Part shown: in pieces, positions 8,644 to 17,306 of the stretch
How positions within the stretch are numbered: position 1 is the stretch's first letter
Layout of the letters: every line of letters begins with the position of its first letter
Assembly: GCA_903867185.1 (NCBI GenBank)
Contig: CAIPQK010000101.1
Coordinates: forward strand, 20,391-84,390
DNA: 64,000 bases
From: an uncultured Candidatus Nemicrothrix sp.
GTDB taxonomy: Bacteria > Actinomycetota > Acidimicrobiia > Acidimicrobiales > Acidimicrobilacustridaceae
Direction: 5' to 3'
Made by a program: the position numbers and the translations under genes
Notes under the pieces: generated by a model
Databases searched by the model: none
What the model was told of the DNA's origin: nothing
The model's input: only the letters and a program-made list of their open reading frames with translations

Positions 8644-9614
8644 AGTGCGTGACGTGTCGCGAGCCAGCCATCATCGATATTCGACGCCATAATTCGAATT
8701 TTTGCGCGGAGCACTTCATTGAGCAGTGTCACCGCCAAGTACGTAAGGCAATCGAAGAGTTCTCGATGTTCGAGAAGTCAGACAAGATCCTCGTAGCTGT
8801 TTCCGGTGGCAAAGATTCACTCGCGATCTGGGACCTGCTTCTCGATCTCGGCTACACCGTCGACGGGCTTTATATCGGACTGGGTATCGGCGACTACAGC
8901 GACACCTCCCTTGACTACGCCAGGGCGTATGCAAAGACCCGATCCCTTCATTTGATTGAAGTGGACGTCCCTACAACGTTCGGTTTCGATATTCCCAACG
9001 GTTCGCGGGCGGCGAAGCGTGTGCCATGTTCAGCCTGCGGGCTCTCGAAACGCCATCTCTTCGACGAAGAAGCGATGAAGGGTGGCTACGACGTGCTTGT
9101 GACGGGACACAACCTTGATGATGAGGCGGCAGTTCTGTTCGGTAACACCTTGCATTGGCATACGGAATACCTCGGCCGTCAGCTTCCAGTCCTGCCCGCT
9201 AGAGACGGATTCCCTCGGAAAGTGAAACCGTTGGTGCGACTCGCTGAGCGTGAGACGGCGGCCTATTGCATCGTTAAGGGCATCGATTACCTCATCGACG
9301 AATGTCCGATGGCGGCAGGTAACAAGCATCTCGGTTACAAGAACGCGCTCAACGAGATCGAGGCCGGTTCACCGGGCGCAAAACACTCCTTCTATTTTGG
9401 TTTCCTCGATCGTGCCGCAGAGTTCTTCGCTGCTGAAGCATCTATCGACCGCGAAGGACTCGGAGCCTGTGCATCATGTGGGGCACCCACAACTTCTGAA
9501 ACTTGCGCATTTTGTCGGCTTGTTGAACGAGCAGGTGGGCAACTTCCCGAACGAAACGGAGTCAACGCTGTGGCTGTCGATCTTGGACCTACACGCTTAG
9601 GAGTTGTCCAATGA
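8640..9614 (+). CDS. ttuA: tRNA 2-thiolation enzyme TtuA (PP-loop ATPase)
   Basis: 324 residues. An N-terminal zinc finger (Cys3, Cys6, Cys22, His25) is followed by the PP-loop SGGKDS at 55-60, the Cys130-x-x-Cys133 pair with Cys222 (DECP), which in TtuA hold a catalytic 4Fe-4S cluster, the GHNLDDEAAVLFGN motif, and a C-terminal zinc finger (Cys277, 280, 289, 292). Length and cysteine spacing fit Thermus-type TtuA, which converts ribothymidine 54 of tRNA to 2-thio form using sulfur from TtuB. The alternative is a CTU1/NcsA-like U34 thiolase; the neighbouring m1A58 enzyme and TtuB-like carrier favour the T-loop reaction. It overlaps the next gene by 4 bases. Confidence 0.85.
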   Translation: MKCVTCREPAIIDIRRHNSNFCAEHFIEQCHRQVRKAIEEFSMFEKSDKILVAVSGGKDSLAIWDLLLDLGYTVDGLYIGLGIGDYSDTSLDYARAYAKTRSLHLIEVDVPTTFGFDIPNGSRAAKRVPCSACGLSKRHLFDEEAMKGGYDVLVTGHNLDDEAAVLFGNTLHWHTEYLGRQLPVLPARDGFPRKVKPLVRLAERETAAYCIVKGIDYLIDECPMAAGNKHLGYKNALNEIEAGSPGAKHSFYFGFLDRAAEFFAAEASIDREGLGACASCGAPTTSETCAFCRLVERAGGQLPERNGVNAVAVDLGPTRLGVVQ

Positions 9615-10384
9615 GCCGCACGTTTGCTGTTGGAGACAGGGTCCTACTCATCGATCCGAAGAAGCGTCGTTACCTGATCACGCTGAAGCCCGCCGGGGAA
9701 TTCCATTCGCATTCAGGTTTCGTTCCCCATGATTCGCTCATCGATTCGCCCGAAGGCGTCACGGTTCAATCGACAAAGAATGTGGGCTATCTCGCAGTCC
9801 GCCCGACGCTCTCTGATTTCGTCCTCAAGATGCCCCGCGGTGCTCAGGTCATTTACCCGAAGGATCTCGGTCCGATACTGATGCACGCCGACATCTTCCC
9901 CGGAGCGCGAGTGCTTGAATCAGGTATCGGCTCCGGAGCGCTCTCGATGACGATGTTACGAGCGGGAGCCGACATCGTGGGTTACGAGTTGCGAGAAGAC
10001 TTTGCTGATCGTGCGAAAGAAAATGTTGAAGCCTTTCTCGGCGCTGAGGTGCTTGATCGATATCGGATCGAATTGCGCGATTGCTATGACGGCATCGATG
10101 AAACCGATCTCGATCGTGTTGTTCTCGATCTCCCCGAGCCTTGGCAGGTCGTCCCCCATGCGGCGAAAGCGATGCATCCCGGGGGAATCCTCTTGGCTTA
10201 CACGCCAAGCATTGTGCAAGCGATGCAATTACGAGAAGCACTCGAACAAAGCCCCTTCGACATGCCTGAGACAATCGAGGTTCTGAACCGCACCTGGCAC
10301 ATCGAGGGTCTTGCGGTGCGTCCAGATCATCGAATGGTGGCCCACACTGGTTTCCTTACGCATGCGCGTCTGCTCGGAGGCTGA
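9611..10384 (+). CDS. trmI: tRNA (adenine-58-N1)-methyltransferase TrmI
   Basis: 257 residues of the TrmI family: an N-terminal beta domain (FAVGDRVLLIDPKKRRYLITL), YPKDLGPIL, then a SAM-binding Rossmann fold with LESGIGSGALS at 102-112 and the acidic VGYELREDFA, then DRVVLDLPEPW, the active-site strand. Bacterial and archaeal TrmI are about 250-280 residues. It methylates A58 in the T-loop; in mycobacteria the orthologue lies just upstream of mpa, as here. It is translationally coupled to ttuA (4-base overlap). m1A58 is known to help TtuA thiolate position 54 in Thermus, so the three genes read as one T-loop modification cassette. Confidence 0.93.
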   Translation: MSRTFAVGDRVLLIDPKKRRYLITLKPAGEFHSHSGFVPHDSLIDSPEGVTVQSTKNVGYLAVRPTLSDFVLKMPRGAQVIYPKDLGPILMHADIFPGARVLESGIGSGALSMTMLRAGADIVGYELREDFADRAKENVEAFLGAEVLDRYRIELRDCYDGIDETDLDRVVLDLPEPWQVVPHAAKAMHPGGILLAYTPSIVQAMQLREALEQSPFDMPETIEVLNRTWHIEGLAVRPDHRMVAHTGFLTHARLLGG

Positions 10385-10408
10385 CCGCTTGGTAGCCGCG
10401 ACCACTAA

Positions 10409-11587
10409 GTGCCTGCTCCTTTGAGCTTTCTCGACATCGCTCTGCTTCTCGCGATCGCTCTAGCGATCCTGGGTGGCTATCGCTTGGGACTGATCACGAG
10501 AGTTGCTTCGTGGCTGGGCCTAGCGGCCGGTCTTGCGCTTTCCGTCTGGCTTTTGCCGAGATTCCTCGACCAGCTCGACTCCACGAATCACGGACTTCTG
10601 CTCGTACTTTCCATCGGGTTGTTGCTCGTGGGGGCCACACTGGGGCAGGCCATCGGGTTCATTATCGGTGGACGCCTGACGCCTCGGCGCCGCGATGGGG
10701 CTTTTGGTTCTGTCGATCGTGTGCTCGGAGGAGTGGCCGGACTCGTAGGTGTCGTGATCATTGTTTGGCTTGTGATTCCCGTGTTCATTGCGAGCCCCGG
10801 ATGGTTGGCCACACAGACATCAAATTCATGGATCGCCCGAACGGTCGAGAACTCGCTTCCGCCCGCGCCAGACGCGATGCAAGCGCTTCGGTCGGTTGTT
10901 GGTGAAGGCTCTTTCCCCGATGTATTCGATGCTCTCCGTCCGAGTCCAAATCTCGGCGCACCCCCTGAATCGACCGGCCTTTCTTTGGAGCTCGCTGCTC
11001 GCGTCGCGCGTTCTGCGGTAAAGGTGGAGGGTCCTGCCTGCAACAAATTGCAGGATGGATCCGGTTTCGTAATTGGCGATGGTCTCATAGCGACGAATGC
11101 ACACGTTGTGGCAGGGGAGCGGTCGACAAGCGTCCTTCGCGACGATGGGCGTCGATTCGATGGGACAGTGATTGCCTTCGATCCCGCACGCGATCTCGCC
11201 ATCATTCGCGTAGCGAGTTTTGATCGTCCACCTCTTATCTTGTCGAACGCCAAAAGCGAAGGAACAAGCGGGGGAGTCTTCGGCCACCCCGGAGGGGAGC
11301 CGCTTCGTATCGCACCCTTCAAAGTCGCTCGTCTCATCAACGCAACAGGCCGAGATATCTACGGAAGCGATAAGACGGAACGAAAGGTCCTCGAATTGGC
11401 TGCAACCTTGCGTCCGGGAGACTCAGGTTCTGCTCTCGCTAATGAACTAGGCCAAGTGGTCGGGATTGCCTTTGCAATTGCACGCGACACTCCGAATGTC
11501 GCTTATGCGTTAACTCCGTCGGAACTGCAAGAAACGCTGGCTACGGCAGGAACAAATGCCGTTAGTACCGGCCCCTGTTTGAACTGA
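10409..11587 (+). CDS. marP: MarP-like membrane serine protease (CvpA + trypsin-like)
   Basis: 392 residues. Four membrane helices at about 8-130 form a CvpA/colicin V-production-like domain, followed by a chymotrypsin-type protease domain outside the membrane. The catalytic triad is His232 (TNAHVV), Asp262 (RDLAIIR) and Ser339 (GDSGSAL). Cys211 and Cys390 flank the domain as the disulfide-forming pair does in mycobacterial MarP. MarP keeps the cytoplasm neutral in acid and processes cell-wall hydrolases. GTG at 10409 is the first possible start after trmI. The gene ends before a strong hairpin at 11635-11660. Confidence 0.9.
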   Translation: MPAPLSFLDIALLLAIALAILGGYRLGLITRVASWLGLAAGLALSVWLLPRFLDQLDSTNHGLLLVLSIGLLLVGATLGQAIGFIIGGRLTPRRRDGAFGSVDRVLGGVAGLVGVVIIVWLVIPVFIASPGWLATQTSNSWIARTVENSLPPAPDAMQALRSVVGEGSFPDVFDALRPSPNLGAPPESTGLSLELAARVARSAVKVEGPACNKLQDGSGFVIGDGLIATNAHVVAGERSTSVLRDDGRRFDGTVIAFDPARDLAIIRVASFDRPPLILSNAKSEGTSGGVFGHPGGEPLRIAPFKVARLINATGRDIYGSDKTERKVLELAATLRPGDSGSALANELGQVVGIAFAIARDTPNVAYALTPSELQETLATAGTNAVSTGPCLN

Positions 11588-11634
11588 CAGAGGTTGCGCC
11601 TACACAACGCGGCGGATTGCCTTTGGTAACGAGA

Positions 11635-11660
11635 ATGAGCCCCGGCGGACCGGGGCTCAT
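11635..11660. terminator. Hairpin terminator between marP and ferredoxin
   Basis: A perfect 11-bp inverted repeat (ATGAGCCCCGG / CCGGGGCTCAT) with a 4-base loop CGGA. It lies between two converging genes and is followed on the plus strand by a short T run (ATTTC). It is placed to stop transcription from both sides; U-tracts are weak, so efficiency in either direction is uncertain. Confidence 0.8.
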
Positions 11661-11689
11661 TTCAAACAACTTCACCGTTGCGGTGGGCC

Positions 11690-11926
11690 TTACTCAACTT
11701 CAATGAAGATGCATTCTCCGGGGCATTCCTCTGCCGACTCGATAACGCCATCGAGTTGACCTTCAGGAATGTTGGCGAGACCGGCGGTGCCGCCTGGGTC
11801 AGAGAACACTTTGTCGCCCTCCCTGACGTAGGCGAGGCCATCGTCAAGCAGCGTGAACACGTCGGGTGCGATCTCTTCGCAGAGTCCGTCGCCTGTACAG
11901 AGATCCTGATCGATCCAGACCTTCAT
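11690..11926 (-). CDS. Small ferredoxin, 3Fe-4S type
   Basis: 78 residues. Cys10 and Cys16 lie in DLCTGDGLCEEIAP, where the usual second cysteine is replaced by Gly12 with Asp13 following, and the last cysteine is in ECPGECIFIE near residue 68-72. This CxxDGxC pattern with a distal CPxxxI is typical of 3Fe-4S (or convertible 4Fe-4S) ferredoxins that feed cytochrome P450s or other oxygenases in actinobacteria. The gene stands alone, transcribed toward the 11635 hairpin, divergent from mpa across a 211-base gap. Confidence 0.88.
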   Translation of the reverse strand: MKVWIDQDLCTGDGLCEEIAPDVFTLLDDGLAYVREGDKVFSDPGGTAGLANIPEGQLDGVIESAEECPGECIFIEVE

Positions 11927-12137
11927 GTGTCACTACACCTCTTCGTGCGGGGGCTATGGGGAACGGCAAAACCATAGTGGCTGAGAAGCAGACCGTGATA
12001 CCGGAGCCGTGTGACTATCTGCACCCAACGGTTCATTCTTCCTCCGTACTCGACGAAGCCACCAGCCGTTGAGCCCGAGTCAGACCGAGGCCGAGTCCTC
12101 CCGATAGGGTCCTGACCACCACGAGGAGGACAGACTG

Positions 12138-13895
12138 ATGAGCCCCCAAGAAGCCGAAGAGAACAACACCTCAGGCAACGATGACCTTCGTGAGCAGTTT
12201 CGTGTGCTCGAAGAAGAGGTTGCCTCCCTCCGTCGCCGGCTTCAGGATGCCCCGAAACGGGTGAGAACACTCGAGGAACGACTTCTCGAGACGAAGGGTC
12301 AGTTGACTCAGGCCGTCAGCCAGAACGAGAAATTGACCTACACGTTGCGAGAAGCTCGTGACCACATCGCTTCGCTCCGTGAAGAAGTCGAAAAGCTCAC
12401 GCAGCCACCCGCTGCCTACGGAACCTTTCTTGGCCAGAACGATGACGGCACAGCAGACGTTTTCTCAGGTGGACGAAAAGTACGCGTCTCTCTGCACCCT
12501 GACATAAACGCAAGGGAACTCACTCGTGGGTCCGAGGTTGTCCTGAATGAATCGTTGAATGTTGTGCTGGCGAGATCTCCAGAGCGCACTGGTGAAGTAG
12601 TCACATTTAAAGAAGTTCTCAGCGATGGTTTGCGGGCAATGGTCGTCGGACGTGCGGACGAGGAGCAAGTGGTTGAAATTGGAGCGGATCTTCTAGGAGT
12701 GAAACTGAGATCAGGCGATTCGGTGCTCCTCGACGCTCGAGCCTCGATGTTGCTTGAGAAGTTGCCGCGAGCCGACGTTGAAGAACTTGTTCTTGAAGAA
12801 GTGCCCGATGTTTCCTATGAAGACGTCGGTGGTCTCGATTCACAAATCGAACAGATCATGGATGCGGTCGAACTTCCGTTTCTGCATCACGAGCTTTTCG
12901 CCGAGCACAAGTTGCCGGCGCCAAAAGGAATCCTCCTTTATGGTCCGCCCGGTTGTGGCAAGACACTCATTGCGAAGGCAGTTGCGAATTCACTCGCAAA
13001 GAAGGTTGCTGAGGTTTCAGGCGACGAGCACGCACGCAGTTACTTCCTGAACATCAAAGGACCAGAACTCCTCAACAAGTACGTCGGGGAAACAGAGCGC
13101 CAAATTCGACTGGTCTTTGAGCGAGCGCGTGAGAAGAGCGAAGAAGGCTGGCCAGTCATTGTTTTCTTCGATGAAATGGATTCGCTATTCCGCACTCGTG
13201 GAACTGGAATCAGTTCTGACATGGAATCGACGATTGTGCCGCAACTACTCGCGGAGATCGATGGTGTTGAAACTCTTAAGAATGTGATCGTGATCGGGGC
13301 CTCAAACCGAGAAGATCTGATTGATCCTGCAATTCTCCGACCAGGACGACTTGACGTGAAGATCAAGATCGAACGGCCCGATGAGAATTCGGCGGGCCAG
13401 ATTTTTGCTCGGTACCTGACTTCCGACCTTCCTCTCGATGCGGCAGAGATCGATTCACTTGGCGGTGGCGATCCCGAAAAGACCGTGCGAGTGATGATCG
13501 AGCAAACCGTTGCTGAGATGTATCGCGCCGACGAAGCAAACCAGTTTCTTGAGGTCACCTATCAAAATGGCGACAAGGAAATCATGTACTTCAAAGATTT
13601 CTCCTCGGGAGCAATGATCGAAAATATTGTTCGGCGAGCAAAGAAACTCGCGATCAAGCGTTTCCTTCGTACGAATGAACGCGGTATCCGCGTCGACGAC
13701 ATGTTCGAGTCAATCCATCAGGAATATAAAGAACACGAAGATCTTCCTAATACGACGAACCCAGATGACTGGGCGAAGATCTCGGGCAAGAAGGGCGAGC
13801 GGATTATTTACATCCGAACGCTGGTCAAGCACTCAGACTCGGAAACAGGTGGCGGTCGATCCATCGAGCGTGTCGGAACCGGCCAGTACCTCTGA
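12138..13895 (+). CDS. mpa: Proteasome-associated AAA+ ATPase (Mpa/ARC)
   Basis: 585 residues. An N-terminal coiled coil (about 15-90) captures Pup, tandem OB domains follow (about 95-205), then one AAA+ module with Walker A GPPGCGKT at 269-276 and Walker B IVFFDE at 341-346, and the sensor/arginine region RPGRLDVKI near 401-409. The chain ends in GQYL, the C-terminal motif that docks on the 20S alpha ring. The ring unfolds pupylated proteins and threads them into PrcAB. The start is fixed by a strong GAGGAGGA ribosome site 8-10 bases upstream of ATG. It is the first gene of the proteasome run; the 211 bases upstream hold no gene and presumably the promoter. Confidence 0.97.
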   Translation: MSPQEAEENNTSGNDDLREQFRVLEEEVASLRRRLQDAPKRVRTLEERLLETKGQLTQAVSQNEKLTYTLREARDHIASLREEVEKLTQPPAAYGTFLGQNDDGTADVFSGGRKVRVSLHPDINARELTRGSEVVLNESLNVVLARSPERTGEVVTFKEVLSDGLRAMVVGRADEEQVVEIGADLLGVKLRSGDSVLLDARASMLLEKLPRADVEELVLEEVPDVSYEDVGGLDSQIEQIMDAVELPFLHHELFAEHKLPAPKGILLYGPPGCGKTLIAKAVANSLAKKVAEVSGDEHARSYFLNIKGPELLNKYVGETERQIRLVFERAREKSEEGWPVIVFFDEMDSLFRTRGTGISSDMESTIVPQLLAEIDGVETLKNVIVIGASNREDLIDPAILRPGRLDVKIKIERPDENSAGQIFARYLTSDLPLDAAEIDSLGGGDPEKTVRVMIEQTVAEMYRADEANQFLEVTYQNGDKEIMYFKDFSSGAMIENIVRRAKKLAIKRFLRTNERGIRVDDMFESIHQEYKEHEDLPNTTNPDDWAKISGKKGERIIYIRTLVKHSDSETGGGRSIERVGTGQYL

Positions 13896-13933
13896 TTGGT
13901 CCCGCGCTCCGAGCCAATCGGTAGGCTCACCAT

Positions 13934-15445
13934 GTGGCGATCCGGAAGATCTGCGGCATTGAGACCGAATACGGCATCGTCCATCGAGGGACCGACGACC
14001 CGAACCCAATAACGGCCTCGTCTGTCCTCATTAACTCGTACCTAAGCAACCTCAATCGTTCGGGAGGTTCGGCTCTGGGCGTGCCACAGGTCGGTTGGGA
14101 CTTTGAGTTCGAGAGTCCTGGCAGTGATGCGAGGGGTGATGCACCCATTGGTTCGATGCCTCCCGAGATCGAAACGCATCTAACGAACGCAGTTCTTACC
14201 AATGGAGCTCGCTACTACGTCGACCACGCACATCCAGAACTCTCAACACCAGAATGCGGTGACGCCTTTTCTGTCGTCACGTTCGATCGCTCTGCGGAAG
14301 TCATTCTGGAACGCTCGATGCTCGCTGCCGATGCGCTCCTACCCGAGGGCCAATCAATTGTGGTCTACAAGAACAACTCAGACGGCAAGGGAAACTCATA
14401 TGGTTGTCACGAGAATTACCTTGTCGATCGAGCACTTCCGTTCGGCCGGATCGTTGCCGAAGTAAGCCCTCACTTCATTACCCGCCAAATCTTTTGTGGC
14501 GCCGGAAAGGTCGGTAGCGAGATTGGATTCTCGGCCAAGGAGGTTCCCTTTCAAATCAGTCAGCGAGCAGATTTCTTTGAAGAAGAGGTGGGACTCGAGA
14601 CAACGCTGAAGCGACCCATCATTAATACGCGCGATGAACCCCACGCTGATCCTCAGAAGTACCGACGACTTCACGTCATCATTGGCGACGCGAATATGAG
14701 TGAGGTGGCAACGTTCCTCAAAGTCGGAACCACGGCCATTGTGTTGGCCATGATCGAAGACGATTGGATCAAAGCCGATTTTCGGTTCACGTCACCCATC
14801 GGTGCACTGCGCACCGTCAGTACGGATCTTTCGATGTCGGCTACTCTTCCTCTCGCCAGTGGTAGGTCGATCACCGCTCTCGAGGTGCAACTACACCTAC
14901 TTGAGCGCGCGATCGACTGGACGGAACATCACGGATTCGATCTTGTTGGCTCGCAAGCCGGGCCAGAGATACTCCGAAGATGGAGCGAAACACTTTTGGC
15001 CATCGAAGCTGAGAGTGCCTCGCTGACTTCGACCGTTGACTGGATCGCCAAATACCGACTAATCGATGGGTACCGCGAGCGACACGGACTTGATTGGGGA
15101 GATGCCCGATTACACGCGCTCGACCTGCAATATCACGATCTGCGACCAGAAAAGTCGCTGGCTCGTCGGGTTGGTCTCGAGACAATCTGCATTGCGACCG
15201 ATATCGAGAATGGCATCTCGAATCCGCCCGAGGACACGCGTGCCTATTTCCGCGGTGCTTGCCTTGCAAAGTTTGGATCTGAGATCGTTTCGGCGAATTG
15301 GGACTCCCTGGTCTTCGACGTAGGAGGGGATTCGCTTCGGCGAGTTGCCATGATGGAGCCGTCCCGTGGGACCGCCGCCCATGTGGCTAGCGTGATCGAA
15401 GCAAGCCAAACGGCTGCCGAGTTGCTCGATCGACTCGGCTCATAG
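13934..15445 (+). CDS. dop: Depupylase/Pup deamidase Dop
   Basis: 503 residues from GTG 13934 (VAIRKICGIETEYG). It belongs to the carboxylate-amine ligase-like family shared by Dop and PafA: GIETEYG at the nucleotide/metal site, [29 protein letters not shown], and [13 protein letters not shown]. Dop deamidates the C-terminal Gln of Pup to Glu and also removes Pup from proteins. Gene order mpa-dop-pup identifies it as Dop rather than PafA, and the pup gene downstream encodes the Gln-ending form that needs this enzyme. The 38-base gap after mpa has no separate signal. Confidence 0.96.
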   Translation: MAIRKICGIETEYGIVHRGTDDPNPITASSVLINSYLSNLNRSGGSALGVPQVGWDFEFESPGSDARGDAPIGSMPPEIETHLTNAVLTNGARYYVDHAHPELSTPECGDAFSVVTFDRSAEVILERSMLAADALLPEGQSIVVYKNNSDGKGNSYGCHENYLVDRALPFGRIVAEVSPHFITRQIFCGAGKVGSEIGFSAKEVPFQISQRADFFEEEVGLETTLKRPIINTRDEPHADPQKYRRLHVIIGDANMSEVATFLKVGTTAIVLAMIEDDWIKADFRFTSPIGALRTVSTDLSMSATLPLASGRSITALEVQLHLLERAIDWTEHHGFDLVGSQAGPEILRRWSETLLAIEAESASLTSTVDWIAKYRLIDGYRERHGLDWGDARLHALDLQYHDLRPEKSLARRVGLETICIATDIENGISNPPEDTRAYFRGACLAKFGSEIVSANWDSLVFDVGGDSLRRVAMMEPSRGTAAHVASVIEASQTAAELLDRLGS

Positions 15446-15500
15446 AGCGAGCACTCACGGTTCTCCCAGAATCGCTCGCCTCGAAAAACAAGGAGGTGCC

Positions 15501-15695
15501 ATGCCTGAACGTGAACAAATCAGACGAACTCCAGCTGAGCGTACCGAGACATCAGTGGATGACGCTCCCCAGAGTTCCGAAACTGGCGAAAAGCTCAAGG
15601 CAGAACTCGATGATCTTCTTGACGAGATTGACGAGGTCCTCGAGACAAACGCGGAAGACTTCGTCCGCAGTTTTGTGCAAAAGGGCGGGCAGTAG
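15501..15695 (+). CDS. pup: Prokaryotic ubiquitin-like protein Pup
   Basis: 64 residues, exactly the size of mycobacterial Pup, ending FVQKGGQ. The acidic middle (KLKAELDDLLDEIDEVLETNAEDF) forms the helix that binds the Mpa coiled coil. The C-terminal Gln must be converted to Glu by Dop before PafA can attach it to lysines. The start is set by a near-perfect AAGGAGGTG ribosome site, the strongest in the locus, in line with a protein needed in large amounts. Confidence 0.97.
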   Translation: MPEREQIRRTPAERTETSVDDAPQSSETGEKLKAELDDLLDEIDEVLETNAEDFVRSFVQKGGQ

Positions 15696-15735
15696 TCGCT
15701 TGGGTTCCGCGGCCTCGAGCCGGTAGCCTTTCATC

Positions 15736-16578
15736 GTGACTATGCCGTTCTTTGCTGCCTCTGACGATCCCGGCCCCGACTTCGCCGCCCTGGCGAAACT
15801 CCAAGGTCTCGTTCCGATAGCGCCATCATCTGCTGTTGACGATCGGCTTCGTATCACCCACGCCACAACGGTGGTCGCTGTTCGGTATCTCGATGGCGTT
15901 GTCATGGCCGGAGACCGGCGAGCAACTTCCGGAAACATCATCAGTCATCGAGCAATCGAGAAAGTGTTTCCAGCCGACCGCCACTCCGGTGTTGCTATCG
16001 CTGGGGCCGCAGGCCCAGCAATGGAGATGGTGAAGCTCTTCCAGCTTCAACTTGAGCACTATGAGAAGGTCGAAGGCTCACAGCTTTCTCTTGAAGGTAA
16101 AGCGAACCAGCTTGGCCAGATGGTCCGCAACAATCTTCCAGCAGCGATGCAGGGACTCGCAGTGGTGCCGATCTTCGCTGGCTTCGATACACGTCGTCAG
16201 ACCGGACGACTTTTTCAGTACGACATCACCGGCGGCCGCTACGAAGAATCTAATTTCGCAACGAGCGGTTCAGGTGGTTCGCTCGCCGGATCCGTCGTAA
16301 AGATGAAATTCCACGAAGGGCTCACCCGCGACGAAGCCGTCGATCTTGTCATCACGGCGCTCTTCGAGGCGGCCGATGAAGATTCAGCAACCGGAGGCCC
16401 CGACATGGTCCGTGGCATCTACCCAGTCGTTGCAACCATTACAACCGAGGGATTCGAGAGAGTTCTCGATGCCGAAATAGCCGAGCGTTTCGTCGGATTG
16501 CTCGACGTGCTCGCCTCCCGAGATGGCGGCGGTCGGATTTCCGAAACTGCGTCCGAGACCGCAGGGGGTGCGAAATGA
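15736..16578 (+). CDS. prcB: Proteasome beta subunit PrcB
   Basis: 280 residues from GTG 15736. A propeptide of about 43 residues is removed so that Thr44 (HATTVVAVRY) becomes the N-terminal catalytic nucleophile. GVVMAGDRRAT carries the conserved Asp-Arg region and the lysine relay follows, and DSATGGPDMVRGIYP near the end is a proteasome beta signature. It forms the inner rings of the 20S core. The stop overlaps prcA by 4 bases, giving equal expression. Confidence 0.96.
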   Translation: MTMPFFAASDDPGPDFAALAKLQGLVPIAPSSAVDDRLRITHATTVVAVRYLDGVVMAGDRRATSGNIISHRAIEKVFPADRHSGVAIAGAAGPAMEMVKLFQLQLEHYEKVEGSQLSLEGKANQLGQMVRNNLPAAMQGLAVVPIFAGFDTRRQTGRLFQYDITGGRYEESNFATSGSGGSLAGSVVKMKFHEGLTRDEAVDLVITALFEAADEDSATGGPDMVRGIYPVVATITTEGFERVLDAEIAERFVGLLDVLASRDGGGRISETASETAGGAK

Positions 16579-17258
16579 GCATGCCGTTCTATGTCGCCCC
16601 AGAACAGGTCATGAAAGATCGGGCTGACTATGCCCGTAAAGGCATCGCCCGTGGTCGTTCTCTCGTAGCCGCACAATTTGCCGACGGAATTGCAGTCGTT
16701 GCCGAGAACCCTTCGACGACTCTTCGCAAAGTCAGCGAAATTTATGACCGTATTGCGTTCGCTGGAGTCGGGAAATACAACGAATTCGACCAATTGCGAA
16801 TCGCGGGCGTGCGTGCTGCAGACCTCAAAGGGTTCTCCTACAGCCGTGAAGACGTCGACGCTCGCAGCCTAGGTAATCAATACGCACAAATCCTCGGCCA
16901 GGTTTTCACCCATGAGATGAAGCCCATGGAAGTCGAGATTCTCGTCGCCGAAGTTGGTGCCGCTGAATCGAGCGACCAGTTCTTCCACATTCTCTACGAC
17001 GGCACCGTCATGGACGAGGATCGATTCACCGTTTTGGGCGGCGACGCAGACGCTATTGCCAGTCGCCTCGAGTCGACCTGGACCCCCGGACTTGATCTCG
17101 TTTCGGTCCTCGCCGTAGCGGTTGCTGCTCTGGCGGGACCAGACCGTTCGCTAGTGGCTTCCGACCTCGAGGTTGCGGTCCTCGATCGCGGCGCTCAGCG
17201 TCGATCATTTCGCCGAATTGAGCGCACAGAATTGCCAGACTTCCTTCCTCAAGTCTGA
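16575..17258 (+). CDS. prcA: Proteasome alpha subunit PrcA
   Basis: 227 residues. The N-terminus (MPFYVAPEQVMKDRADYARKG) is the gating segment and H0 helix of bacterial alpha subunits; IYDRIAFAGVGKYNEFDQLR is a family core motif. There is no catalytic threonine, as expected for the outer rings, which control entry and receive the GQYL tails of Mpa. It is translationally coupled to prcB. Confidence 0.96.
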   Translation: MSMPFYVAPEQVMKDRADYARKGIARGRSLVAAQFADGIAVVAENPSTTLRKVSEIYDRIAFAGVGKYNEFDQLRIAGVRAADLKGFSYSREDVDARSLGNQYAQILGQVFTHEMKPMEVEILVAEVGAAESSDQFFHILYDGTVMDEDRFTVLGGDADAIASRLESTWTPGLDLVSVLAVAVAALAGPDRSLVASDLEVAVLDRGAQRRSFRRIERTELPDFLPQV

Positions 17259-17306
17259 TTTGCTGCGGAGCACCCTGGCTGGGAGCTTCACCGGTAGCGT
17301 GCGGAT

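Noticed and set aside
12020..12137. Promoter elements upstream of mpa
   Set aside because: TTGAGC and GATAGGGT are visible, but the spacing is too wide for a standard promoter.
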